Shown here: one piece after another, positions 18,393 to 26,127 of the stretch
Numbering within the stretch: position 1 is the stretch's first letter
Layout: every line of letters begins with the position of its first letter
DNA from: Companilactobacillus paralimentarius DSM 13238 = JCM 10415
GTDB lineage: Bacteria > Bacillota > Bacilli > Lactobacillales > Lactobacillaceae
Assembly (NCBI RefSeq): GCF_001434985.1
Contig: NZ_AZES01000025.1
Location: 1 to 33,649, forward strand
Length of the DNA stretch: 33,649 nucleotides
Direction: 5' to 3'
Translations under genes and position numbers: made by a program
Notes under the pieces: generated by a model
Database searches by the model: none
Told to the model about the DNA's origin: nothing
The model's input: only the letters and a program-made list of their open reading frames with translations

Positions 18393-19451
18393 CTATTTGT
18401 TTAGTCTTTCCAAAAATTTATCAAAGATGAAGTCAGCATCGTGTGGTCCTGGCATTGCATCCGGATGGAATTGAACTGAAAAGGCATTGTATTTAGTATG
18501 TTCAACCCCCTCAACTGTTTGGTCATTCAATTCAACTTGGGTCACTTTCAAATCTGTATTAGCGATGGATTCAGGATCAACGGCATAACCATGATTTTGA
18601 GAAGTGAAATAAATTTTGCCTGTTTCTAAATTTTTAACAGGATGATTAAAACCACGATGTCCAAATTTCATCTTAAAAGTTTTAGCACCATTGGCTAAAC
18701 ATAAAAGTTGATGTCCCATACAGATACCGAAGACTGGATACTTCTTCTCGAGTTCCACGATGTTACTCAAAATATCAGTGTGATCAATTGGATCTCCAGG
18801 TCCATTACTCAAGAGAATTCCATCGGATTTTAAATTTTCGATATCTGCAACTGAGGCATTACCTGGCACAACAGTTACTTTAACGTCGCGTCTTTGTAAT
18901 TCATCGACAATACTTTGTTTGTAGCCGTAATCTAACATCACGACATGCTTGCCCTTGCCTGTAAATACTTGTGAAGTTTCGGTAATACTCTTATTCAACT
19001 GGTCTCTATCCAATTGCCAATCAGCGATTTGGTCAATCAATCCTGAATTCAAACTGTCGACGATGGCTGCCTTTAAAGCTCCAGCTTTTCTAATTTTCAA
19101 AGTGATAGCACGTGTATCAATTCCTTGAATTCCTGGAATATTTTCTTCCTTCAAAAATTGATCGATAGTCATTTCACTTTGGTAATTACCGACAACCTCC
19201 GCAATTTCACGGGCTAAAACACCTTTGATGTATGATTTAGGTGATTCGTTAAACTTTTTCGAAATTCCGTAATTACCAATCATTGGTGTACAAAAATTAA
19301 TAATTTGTCCGTTGTAAGATTGGTCAGTGATAGCTTCTTGATATCCACTCATACCGGTTGTGAAAACTAACTCACCAATTGTTTCAACATCACTACCGAA
19401 GGCCTTACCTTCAAAATATGTACCATCTTCAAAAACTAGATATCTTTTCAT
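18393..19451 (-). CDS. carA: Carbamoyl-phosphate synthase small subunit
   Basis: The 352-residue glutamine amidotransferase subunit, which hydrolyses glutamine and channels ammonia to CarB. The N-terminal domain (LVFEDGTYFEGKAFG, TGMSGYQEAITDQSYNGQ) is followed by a class I amidotransferase domain with nucleophile Cys in FGICMGHQL and the His/Glu end VQFHPDAMPGPHD. ATG 19451 is preferred, with GGAG eight bases upstream; an in-frame TTG at 19463 falls on the SD itself. It is first in the carAB operon, behind a promoter at 19723-19695 and two attenuators. Confidence 0.96.
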   Translation of the reverse strand: MKRYLVFEDGTYFEGKAFGSDVETIGELVFTTGMSGYQEAITDQSYNGQIINFCTPMIGNYGISKKFNESPKSYIKGVLAREIAEVVGNYQSEMTIDQFLKEENIPGIQGIDTRAITLKIRKAGALKAAIVDSLNSGLIDQIADWQLDRDQLNKSITETSQVFTGKGKHVVMLDYGYKQSIVDELQRRDVKVTVVPGNASVADIENLKSDGILLSNGPGDPIDHTDILSNIVELEKKYPVFGICMGHQLLCLANGAKTFKMKFGHRGFNHPVKNLETGKIYFTSQNHGYAVDPESIANTDLKVTQVELNDQTVEGVEHTKYNAFSVQFHPDAMPGPHDADFIFDKFLERLNK

Positions 19452-19483
19452 AATATTCTCCAAACTTTCACAATATTTGAGAC

Positions 19484-19570
19484 AGAAAAAGGGATGCTTT
19501 ATCCAGCATCCCTCAAGTTTTGTCTTAGATTGATTATTTAGACTGAACCTTTGAGACCTCTCTGGATCTG
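19484..19570 (-). promoter_or_regulatory. PyrR-type attenuator 2 (proximal to carA)
   Basis: On the minus strand the hairpin AGATC-CAGAGA-GGTCT (about 19569-19554) matches the PyrR binding loop (UCCAGAGAGGYU). It is followed by a possible antiterminator (CTCAA ... TTGAG enclosing GTCT ... AGAC) and the terminator GGGATGC-TGGATAAA-GCATCCC-TTTTT (19512-19486). Bound PyrR with UMP would favour the terminator and lower carAB transcription. The terminator ends about 35 bp before the carA start. Confidence 0.85.
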
Positions 19571-19585
19571 ATTAAAAATTCAAGA

Positions 19586-19676
19586 TATAAAAAAACTTTC
19601 CTTGCCAGTGCGACAAAGAAAGTTAGTTAGGGTCTCCCCATAAGCGATTGTACTTTCCAAGTCTCACTGGACTTAA
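19586..19676 (-). promoter_or_regulatory. PyrR-type attenuator 1 (distal)
   Basis: A second complete unit upstream of the first: anti-antiterminator hairpin AAGTC-CAGTGA-GACTT (19674-19659, a variant PyrR loop), then the terminator AACTTTCTTTG-TCGCACTGG-CAAGGAAAGTT plus seven T (19624-19587). GGAAAGT just after the PyrR hairpin can pair with ACTTTC of the terminator's 5' arm, giving the competing antiterminator. Confidence 0.8.
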
Positions 19677-19694
19677 TTAAAAGTTGTTGTCCAT

Positions 19695-19723
19695 ATAATA
19701 CAAGGAAGTTCGTTGTTCGTCAA
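19695..19723 (-). promoter_or_regulatory. carAB promoter
   Basis: TTGACG (19723-19718), 17-bp spacer, TATTAT (19700-19695). Initiation near 19688 gives a leader of about 237 nt holding both attenuators. The -35 lies just past the stop codon of the upstream HNH-like gene. Confidence 0.8.
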
Positions 19724-19728
19724 TAGGG

Positions 19729-20637
19729 TTATTTTTTAAAAACATGTTCACGATGATATTCTAAATATTCTTTATTAGGAGAATATTGGTAGTTCATATG
19801 TATTTTTCTATTCTTATATTTATTTAATAATTTATTAGTTTCCGCATCTGGTGCAGCCACGTCAGAAATAACAATATGTCCCTTATCGTTAAAGGTGAAA
19901 TATCCTGCCGTAAAGGCTTCAGCTAACATTTTGGTAAAACTAATTCCATTACGTGGATCCAAGCGAATTTTCTTATTGGCTTCCCAAGGAACAATTCTTG
20001 CTACAACCAAATCATCCTCATCCACTGGACCTGCCACCGCCGATTTATAATGATAATTAAATTTTACTTTATCCGCAAAAAACTTTTGGACTGCATTGTA
20101 AGTTTTAACACCCTTAGCTTCATCATTGATAAAATACAATTCATTTTTCTCAGCCTGATAACACTTTACCGCCAATAATTCCTCTGCATCCGACAACTTA
20201 GATTCAGACACCATATTTTTTTGACGCGCTAATAAACCCATATAATCATGCTCATTTATCTTCGTGATGCCATTCATATTGAAAAAATTAGACCATTTAC
20301 CTTTGAACTTTCGGAATGTCCAATCGAAGGTACGTAAATTTTGTTTCATGAGACGATGGGAGAATAGATAAGGTTGCTCAATCGTGACAATATCGTTGCC
20401 AGTAGCCGGATCTTGTCTTACAACTTCGCCAAATTTTCCGGCACCATAAAGGTAAAATTCATTGCCCCATTCTGAAGCGCTGCCAGAACGACGATAAATG
20501 ATTAGATCACCTTTGTGAAGCTGATTGTTATTATGATTTTGATAGCTGTAGTATTTAAAATCCACATCATTGTGTTCAATACTGGAGCTGGAATCTATTA
20601 TAAAATAATTGGTTTGGGAGTTCTCATTTTGATTCAT
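19729..20637 (-). CDS. HNH-fold protein with degenerate catalytic motif
   Basis: A 302-residue protein from ATG 20637 (SD AGAGGAAG; a GTG at 20646 is too close to it). The N-terminal half (DLIIYRRSG ... NEFYLYGAGKFGEVV ... TIEQPYLF) looks like a beta-barrel and faintly resembles the C-terminal DUF3427 part of the divergent helicase. The C-terminal half follows the HNH_2 restriction-endonuclease pattern: SAVAG where CAVTG is usual, VARIVPWE where AHIxPW is usual, RLDPRNG intact, then TKMLAEAFTAGYFTF where the second His-bearing segment (LxxxHHxxFDxG) should be. Both expected His residues appear absent, so cleavage is doubtful; it may bind DNA or sense a ligand (inference). It is divergent from the helicase gene by 105 bp. 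Confidence 0.65.
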   Translation of the reverse strand: MNQNENSQTNYFIIDSSSSIEHNDVDFKYYSYQNHNNNQLHKGDLIIYRRSGSASEWGNEFYLYGAGKFGEVVRQDPATGNDIVTIEQPYLFSHRLMKQNLRTFDWTFRKFKGKWSNFFNMNGITKINEHDYMGLLARQKNMVSESKLSDAEELLAVKCYQAEKNELYFINDEAKGVKTYNAVQKFFADKVKFNYHYKSAVAGPVDEDDLVVARIVPWEANKKIRLDPRNGISFTKMLAEAFTAGYFTFNDKGHIVISDVAAPDAETNKLLNKYKNRKIHMNYQYSPNKEYLEYHREHVFKK

Positions 20638-20655
20638 AAAATACACTTCCTCTGC

Positions 20656-20742
20656 CCTTCATTGTACACAAATCATCTATAAAATTTAACTGCTCTGATA
20701 TACTTGTCTATTAGAACAATTACAAATTGGAAGTGAAATTAT
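20656..20742. promoter_or_regulatory. Divergent promoter region, HNH-like gene / helicase
   Basis: Toward the helicase there is an extended -10 (TGATATACT, 20696-20704) without a clear -35. Toward the HNH-like gene there is TTAAAT, 17 bp, TACAAT. The shared 105-bp region suggests co-regulation, but no obvious operator is seen. Confidence 0.4.
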
Positions 20743-23628
20743 ATGGACACTGATTATGAAATTAACCAAGGCGTAAACTTTGGCTTTATTGACAACTCGA
20801 CACAATCATTATCTCGTTATCAACCAGCATTGATAACTAATCAAAATGGGACCGTGCTTGATACTTTGGAAGACGAATTACGTAACGCCAAATCCTTTAC
20901 TATTGCTGTGGCTTTCGTTACTTCGGGTGGTCTATTGGATCTTAAGAGTATTCTGGCTGACATTGCTACACACGGTGTCCGTGGAAAACTTATCACTTCA
21001 ACTTATTTAGGTTTTAACAATCCTGATGTCTTCGATGATCTATTACAAATTCCTAATCTCGACGTTAAGATTTTGGATCAAGATGGCTTCCACACGAAGG
21101 CCTATTATTTCAATCATGACACTTACGAAAGTGCCCTAATCGGTAGTTCCAATCTAACGCAAAACGCTTTGAAAAAGAATTTCGAATGGAACCTGCGTAT
21201 CACTTCGACTGAACGTGGTGACGTTATTCATAATGTTAAAAATGAACTAGATAATCTTTGGCAACAGGCTATTCCTCTGACATCATCATGGATAGAAGAT
21301 TACCGCCAAAATTGGCAACCTAACTATTCAACTTATCGAAATAAGAAACAAATTAAACCGACAGACAAAATTGTTCCTAACGAAATGCAGCAGCCAGCTT
21401 TGGAAGCTCTGAAACACTTACGAGATGTCGAACATGCTAAAAAAGGACTAGTTGTGGCAGCGACTGGAACTGGTAAAACTTATTTAGCCGCTTTTGATGT
21501 CCAACAATTTAATCCTAAGCGACTACTATTCGTCGTTCACCGTGAACAAATTCTGCGTAAAGCTATGTCCAGTTTTAAAGAAATTTTAGGTGGATCTGAC
21601 AACGACTATGGTATTCTCAGCGGTAATCAAAAAGAAGTAACTGCGCGTTATCTTTTCGCAACGGTTAACATGATTTCTAAAAAATCGGTCCGTGAACAAT
21701 TGGGAGCCACTGCATTCGACTACATTATTATCGATGAGGCTCATCGTGTTAGCCAAAATCAACCTGGTGAAAAAGAATCAATGTACCAAAGTTTGATGAA
21801 CTTTTACCAACCACAATTCATGTTGGGAATGACGGCTACTCCTGAAAGAACTGACGGAACCAACGTCTACAAGTATTTCGATTACCATTTGGCTTATGAG
21901 ATTTCACTGTTAGACTCATTGGACAACGACCTACTTGTACCTTTTCACTACATCGGTGTAACTGACTATGAGAAAAACGGTGAAGTTATCGATGACAAAA
22001 CTAGTTTGAAATATTTAGTATCTGATGAACGTGTAAATTACATTATCGACAAAACTAATTACTATGGTCCTCGTGGTGATAATGTACACGGATTAATTTT
22101 TGTTGGTCGTGTCGCTGAAGGTCGTGAATTGGCTGTTAAACTCACGAATAAAGGTATCAATTCTCAATTTGTCTCCGCTGAAGATACGGTTGAAGTTCGG
22201 GAAAAAGCCGTTCGAGAATTGACTGAAAGTAAACTCCAATACATCATCACAGTTGATATTTTTAACGAAGGTGTGGACATTCCTATCCTCAATCAAATTG
22301 TCATGATGCGTCCCACAAAATCCAGTATCATATTTCTTCAACAATTAGGCCGCGGATTACGTAAATTTGCTCATAAAGAATTCGTGACAATTTTAGATTT
22401 TATCGGTAATTATGATGAAAATTATATGATTCCAATGGCATTCGGCCGCTCTCACACTAGTAATAAAGAAAAAATACTCAAACAGATTGTTAGCCCCAGT
22501 ATTTCCGGAGTTTCCACAATTCATTTTGAAGAAGTAGCTCGTAATCGAATTCTGGACGCCGTTTCAAAAGCTCGTTTAAATGATATGAATCGTTTCAAAG
22601 CTGCTTATCAAAGTCTTAAAGATAAAATCGGCTTGCGGTCACCTATGTTATTAGACTTTGCCAAGCTAGGTAGTGTTGACGTTCCCGATATAATTGATAA
22701 ATTCAAGACTGTTTATAACATGCAAAATAAATTTGAAGCTAATTTTTCTGCTTCACTTACTAAAGAACAATATTCATTTTTAAAATTTATTTCTGCGGAA
22801 ATCACTGTTTCTAAACGTCCGGTAGAAGCTTGGATTTTGAAACAATTGTTACTCCGACATACTTTAACTGATAAAGAGATTCTATCCGAACTTCAATCTC
22901 AAAATATTTTCTGTGATAAAGAAACCTTGGACAATGTGGCTTCCGTCCTAGATTTCAGTTACTTTTCAAAAGTAAAACAAAAAAAATACGGCCAAGTTGT
23001 GTTAACTGACCGTATCGATGACAAATGGAAATTCACTTTTGAACTCCAGCAAATGTTGCAATCACAAACATTTAGGAAATATTTTGAAGATGCCTTAGAT
23101 GCAAAGCTCTGGGATGTACATCAGCATCCAGCAATCTATCGTAATCGATTTACCATTGGTGAAAAATATTACCGTCCTGATATTATCAAGATGTTGAACT
23201 GGAAAAATGAACCTAATTATATAAATATTGGTGGTTACGGCTTAAGAGATGATGGACGTTTTCTCCCTGTTTTCATATCTTTAAAGAAGACTGTTAAAGT
23301 TCAAAATAAGATGGTATATGAAAATACCTTCTCGGATCGTTCAACCTTACCTTTGTTCTCTAAAAGCGGACGTTCAATGTCCAGTACAGTTGAGAGTGAG
23401 ATTCTCAAACATAAAGGTTTTGGGATGATTCAGTTGTTCGTAAGAAAATCTAATAACGATAGAATCGACGGTAAAGATTTCTATTACCTCGGGTCTGCAC
23501 GAATTCTTACTGCAAAAGATATCATTGAAGAGAACACTGACGGTAAACCAACCAAATTAGTTGCGTTTACACTTCGATTGGAACATGAATTAGATTTGGG
23601 ATTGTATCATTTTTTGACTGAAGAATAG
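20743..23628 (+). CDS. PLD-nuclease / SF2 helicase / DUF3427 protein
   Basis: A 961-residue multidomain protein. Residues about 28-175 form a phospholipase-D-like nuclease domain: HTK at 117-119, followed by GSSNLTQNALKKNFEWN. About 210-560 is a superfamily 2 helicase: Walker A AATGTGKT (239-246), DEAH (331-334), GMTATPERTDG, motif VI QQLGRGLRK. The remaining C-terminal part is a helical linker and the DUF3427 region (YRNRFTIGEKYYRPD, YLGSARILTA). This architecture is known in Firmicutes and has been linked to restriction or defence-like roles, but its function is not firmly established. GGAAGTG precedes the ATG. It is divergent from the HNH-like gene and may act with it. Confidence 0.85.
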   Translation: MDTDYEINQGVNFGFIDNSTQSLSRYQPALITNQNGTVLDTLEDELRNAKSFTIAVAFVTSGGLLDLKSILADIATHGVRGKLITSTYLGFNNPDVFDDLLQIPNLDVKILDQDGFHTKAYYFNHDTYESALIGSSNLTQNALKKNFEWNLRITSTERGDVIHNVKNELDNLWQQAIPLTSSWIEDYRQNWQPNYSTYRNKKQIKPTDKIVPNEMQQPALEALKHLRDVEHAKKGLVVAATGTGKTYLAAFDVQQFNPKRLLFVVHREQILRKAMSSFKEILGGSDNDYGILSGNQKEVTARYLFATVNMISKKSVREQLGATAFDYIIIDEAHRVSQNQPGEKESMYQSLMNFYQPQFMLGMTATPERTDGTNVYKYFDYHLAYEISLLDSLDNDLLVPFHYIGVTDYEKNGEVIDDKTSLKYLVSDERVNYIIDKTNYYGPRGDNVHGLIFVGRVAEGRELAVKLTNKGINSQFVSAEDTVEVREKAVRELTESKLQYIITVDIFNEGVDIPILNQIVMMRPTKSSIIFLQQLGRGLRKFAHKEFVTILDFIGNYDENYMIPMAFGRSHTSNKEKILKQIVSPSISGVSTIHFEEVARNRILDAVSKARLNDMNRFKAAYQSLKDKIGLRSPMLLDFAKLGSVDVPDIIDKFKTVYNMQNKFEANFSASLTKEQYSFLKFISAEITVSKRPVEAWILKQLLLRHTLTDKEILSELQSQNIFCDKETLDNVASVLDFSYFSKVKQKKYGQVVLTDRIDDKWKFTFELQQMLQSQTFRKYFEDALDAKLWDVHQHPAIYRNRFTIGEKYYRPDIIKMLNWKNEPNYINIGGYGLRDDGRFLPVFISLKKTVKVQNKMVYENTFSDRSTLPLFSKSGRSMSSTVESEILKHKGFGMIQLFVRKSNNDRIDGKDFYYLGSARILTAKDIIEENTDGKPTKLVAFTLRLEHELDLGLYHFLTEE

Positions 23629-23629
23629 C

Positions 23630-23666
23630 AAAAACAGCAAGATCAATTGAGATCTTACTGTTTTTT
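23630..23666. terminator. Bidirectional intrinsic terminator
   Basis: AAAAACAGCAAGATC pairs with GATCTTACTGTTTTTT (one mismatch) around AATTGA, with T runs on both strands. It serves the helicase gene and the convergent MocR gene. This is the only non-overlapping convergent junction in the window without the structured repeat. Confidence 0.85.
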
Positions 23667-23678
23667 ATTACACTACGT

Positions 23679-25121
23679 TTAGAATAGTTTTCGTAATTTC
23701 CCCATAGCCGCACTAAATTCCTTACAAGTGGTATAAGCAAACGATAACCGAATTGACCGGTTCTTTTTAAAATCATAAATATCACCGGTATTCAAAAGTA
23801 TTCCTTCATTCAAGGCCTTCTCAAACAAATCTTCGGCTTCAATATCATCTTTAAACGTTAACCAAATATAAAATCCGCCAATAGGCCGATTCCAAGTGGC
23901 AATTCCTTGAAAATTATCTTCTAAAACTTTCAAGGCGTTATCGCGACGTTTCTTCAATTCCTTTTTCAAATTGACCAGATATTCATCATACAAGCCGCTA
24001 TTCAAAAATTCGGCGAATACCAATTGCGATAAGGAACTGGCTCCATAATCCATCTGCATCTTGGTGTCTCCTAATCTCTGAATAACTGGTTCAGAGGCAA
24101 TGACCCAACCAATCCTCAGTCCTGGTGCCAAGGCCTTTGAAGCACTGCCTAAATACATGACCATCCCGTTTTTATCCATAGCTTTCAAAGCTGTCGGCTG
24201 TTCGTCAAAACATAATTCCTGATAGACTCCATCTTCGATAATTGGGAGTCTATTTTTTACGCAGAACTCCATCAATTCGTGACGTCTGAAATCTGACATC
24301 GTTATACCTGTAGGATTGTGATTGGTTGGAATAGTGTATAACACTGACTCATTATTTTTGAGACGTTTTTCTATTCGCCAATACTCCATCCCTTCCGAAT
24401 CCATCGGTATTCCATCCAAGTTTAATCCCATCGATTGAAAGGTTTGGAGTGATTTCAAATAACTCGGTGCTTCAGTGAAAACAGTGCTGCCATCTTCCAA
24501 TAAACACGATGCAATCAATTGTAAGGCTTGCAAAGCACCGGAAGTAATCAAGATATTCTTCACGCCTACGTTGATACCTAACTTCTGCATATGCTTAGCA
24601 ATGGCTTCTCGTAATTCTAATAGCCCCAAGGGTTCGGCATATCCTAATGAAGTAATTTCGGTACTCAACTTCTGCATAATTTCAGACCACATTTTCTTAG
24701 GAAATAGTCTAGGGTCCAATTCACCAGTTCCTAAGCGTGTAATCTCTGGGGCAAATTCCCAATGATTAATCTGTTGAATACGGCGCTTATTCTCTTGAAA
24801 ATAACCGGCTGAAATATATTTTTTCCAATTCAAGGCCGTTGGCAACATTAATGACCATGTGTTACTAATAATTTGGGTTCCGGCACCACGTTTCCCCGAA
24901 ATAATTCCGTACGAAGTCAACTCATCAATAGCCGTTGAAATGGTACTTCGATTCACGTGAAACATTTTAGCTAAATCCCGCTGTGACGGCAATCTAGTAC
25001 CGATTTGCCACTGCCCACTGGCGACTTTATCACAAACATATTTAACGATTTGGCGATAAATTGGTACTGAACTTTTTTTGTCTGGTTGCCAATCAATTAC
25101 GACTGGAAATTCTCTTCGCAT
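23679..25121 (-). CDS. MocR-family regulator (GntR HTH + aminotransferase domain)
   Basis: A 480-residue MocR/PdxR-type regulator. Residues about 12-80 are a GntR winged HTH (PIYRQIVKYVCDKVASGQW, LPSQRDLAKMFHVNRSTISTAIDEL). The rest is a fold-type I PLP-binding aminotransferase domain, with the likely PLP lysine in GSASKALAPGLRIGW, the GALQALQLIASCL turn, and TIPTNHNPTGITM. PLP or an amino-acid adduct is the usual effector. It diverges from a LysE-type exporter; TTGGTTGG direct repeats between them are the probable sites. The start ATG 25121 has AAAGGAGA upstream. Confidence 0.92.
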   Translation of the reverse strand: MRREFPVVIDWQPDKKSSVPIYRQIVKYVCDKVASGQWQIGTRLPSQRDLAKMFHVNRSTISTAIDELTSYGIISGKRGAGTQIISNTWSLMLPTALNWKKYISAGYFQENKRRIQQINHWEFAPEITRLGTGELDPRLFPKKMWSEIMQKLSTEITSLGYAEPLGLLELREAIAKHMQKLGINVGVKNILITSGALQALQLIASCLLEDGSTVFTEAPSYLKSLQTFQSMGLNLDGIPMDSEGMEYWRIEKRLKNNESVLYTIPTNHNPTGITMSDFRRHELMEFCVKNRLPIIEDGVYQELCFDEQPTALKAMDKNGMVMYLGSASKALAPGLRIGWVIASEPVIQRLGDTKMQMDYGASSLSQLVFAEFLNSGLYDEYLVNLKKELKKRRDNALKVLEDNFQGIATWNRPIGGFYIWLTFKDDIEAEDLFEKALNEGILLNTGDIYDFKKNRSIRLSFAYTTCKEFSAAMGKLRKLF

Positions 25122-25130
25122 TTGTTTCTC

Positions 25131-25229
25131 CTTTGGTTGGGTTTATAAAAATAACTTGGTTGGTTACTATTTTTAAAAACACTTATATAATCATTATTGT
25201 GCTTAAATTATAAACCATAATTTGGTTGG
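25131..25229. promoter_or_regulatory. MocR operator: TTGGTTGG direct repeats plus LysE promoter
   Basis: TTGGTTGG occurs three times in one orientation, at 25133-25140, 25156-25163 and 25222-25229. The first two are 23 bp apart. The third also forms AACCA-TAATT-TGGTT (25213-25227). TATAAT (25186-25191) with a weak TTACTA -35 just after the second repeat faces the exporter gene. Direct repeats next to a -35 are typical of MocR activator sites. Confidence 0.7.
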
Positions 25230-25245
25230 CAAGGGAGGTAAAATT

Positions 25246-25860
25246 ATGAACTTTTTTCTACAAGGACTAACTATGGGATTCGCGATTGAGGCGCCAATTG
25301 GTTTAGCAAATTTATTTGTGATCAATAATGCGTTAACTCAATCACGCCGCCGTTCATACATCGCTGCCTTTTTTGTGGCTTTCTTTGACATTGCTCTGTC
25401 AATTGCCTGTTTCTTTGGCATTGGGGCAATCATGAAGCAATTTGAATGGCTTAAAATTGCTATTCTTCTTTTCGGAAGTTTAATCGTAATTTATATGGGG
25501 ATTAATCTTTTACGGGCTGAAGCTTCCGAAATTGGCAGTAAAGATACCGAATTAACCATGTTCAAAACCATTTCAACAGCATTTGTTATGATTTGGTTCA
25601 ATCCACAAGCAATCATTGATGGATCACTGATGTTGGGGGCTTTTCAAGTCACATTACCAGTCAATAGTTATCCAATCTTCATTGGCGGTGTCGTCATCGC
25701 TTCATTTGTTTGGTTTATCGGATTAAATCTAGTCATCGCTAAGTTTAAAGATAAATTCAACGCCAAAGTTTTACGGACTATTAACATGGTCTGTGGTGCA
25801 GTAATCATTCTTTACGGTTTGAAATTGTTCTACAACTTCATTACATTGATAATTCATTAA
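25246..25860 (+). CDS. LysE/RhtB-family amino-acid exporter
   Basis: A 204-residue inner-membrane protein with about six hydrophobic segments and the LysE-family start FLQGLTMGFAIEAPIGLANLFVINNAL (seen in pieces), where the conserved P-x-G-P-like region is APIGL. WFNPQAIIDGSLMLGAF is the second half's Asn-Pro motif. It probably exports an amino acid or derivative. The chosen start is ATG 25246 with GGGAGG seven bases upstream; an in-frame TTG at 25222 lies inside the MocR repeat. It is probably activated by the divergent MocR protein. A terminator lies at 25918-25960. Confidence 0.88.
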   Translation: MNFFLQGLTMGFAIEAPIGLANLFVINNALTQSRRRSYIAAFFVAFFDIALSIACFFGIGAIMKQFEWLKIAILLFGSLIVIYMGINLLRAEASEIGSKDTELTMFKTISTAFVMIWFNPQAIIDGSLMLGAFQVTLPVNSYPIFIGGVVIASFVWFIGLNLVIAKFKDKFNAKVLRTINMVCGAVIILYGLKLFYNFITLIIH

Positions 25861-25917
25861 GTATCAAATTCAAAGAGGCTATTAACAAAGGCTAACGTGG
25901 TCTTTTGAGCTTAAAAC

Positions 25918-25960
25918 AAATAAAGCGGGTAATCGTATTTTGATTACTCGCTTTATTTTT
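25918..25960 (+). terminator. Intrinsic terminator of the LysE-type gene
   Basis: AAATAAAGCGGGTAATC pairs with GATTACTCGCTTTATTT around GTATTTT, followed by TT. One mismatch. The upstream AAATAAAG and the T-rich tail suggest it can work in both directions. Confidence 0.8.
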
Positions 25961-25970
25961 GCTTTTATTT

Positions 25971-26127
25971 AATGAATGACCAATGTTCTATGCAATATAG
26001 TGGAAACGCGTTCCACAAGGCAACCTCCTGTGGTTTGCTACGATACCGAAATCACACGCCAAGTGCGCGTGTAATTCCGATATCTAGGCAAATCCTCGGA
26101 GGCTGAGCGCCCTTGTTCCACGCTCTA
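25971..26127 (-). repeat. Structured intergenic repeat, copy D (divergent)
   Basis: The most divergent copy. On the minus strand it begins at the TAG stop (26127-26125) of the surface-protein gene: AGCGTGGAACAAGG pairs with CCTTGTGGAACGC, keeping the outer stem with a TGGAA/TGGAA internal loop. CCTCC/GGAGG, TTTGC/GCAAA, GATATCG/CGGTATC and ACACGC/GCGTGT follow. Stems differ from copies B and C yet pair; GAGGATTTGCCTA and GTAGCAAACC are unchanged. The tail CGTTTCCACTATATTGCATAG is shared. Confidence 0.85.
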
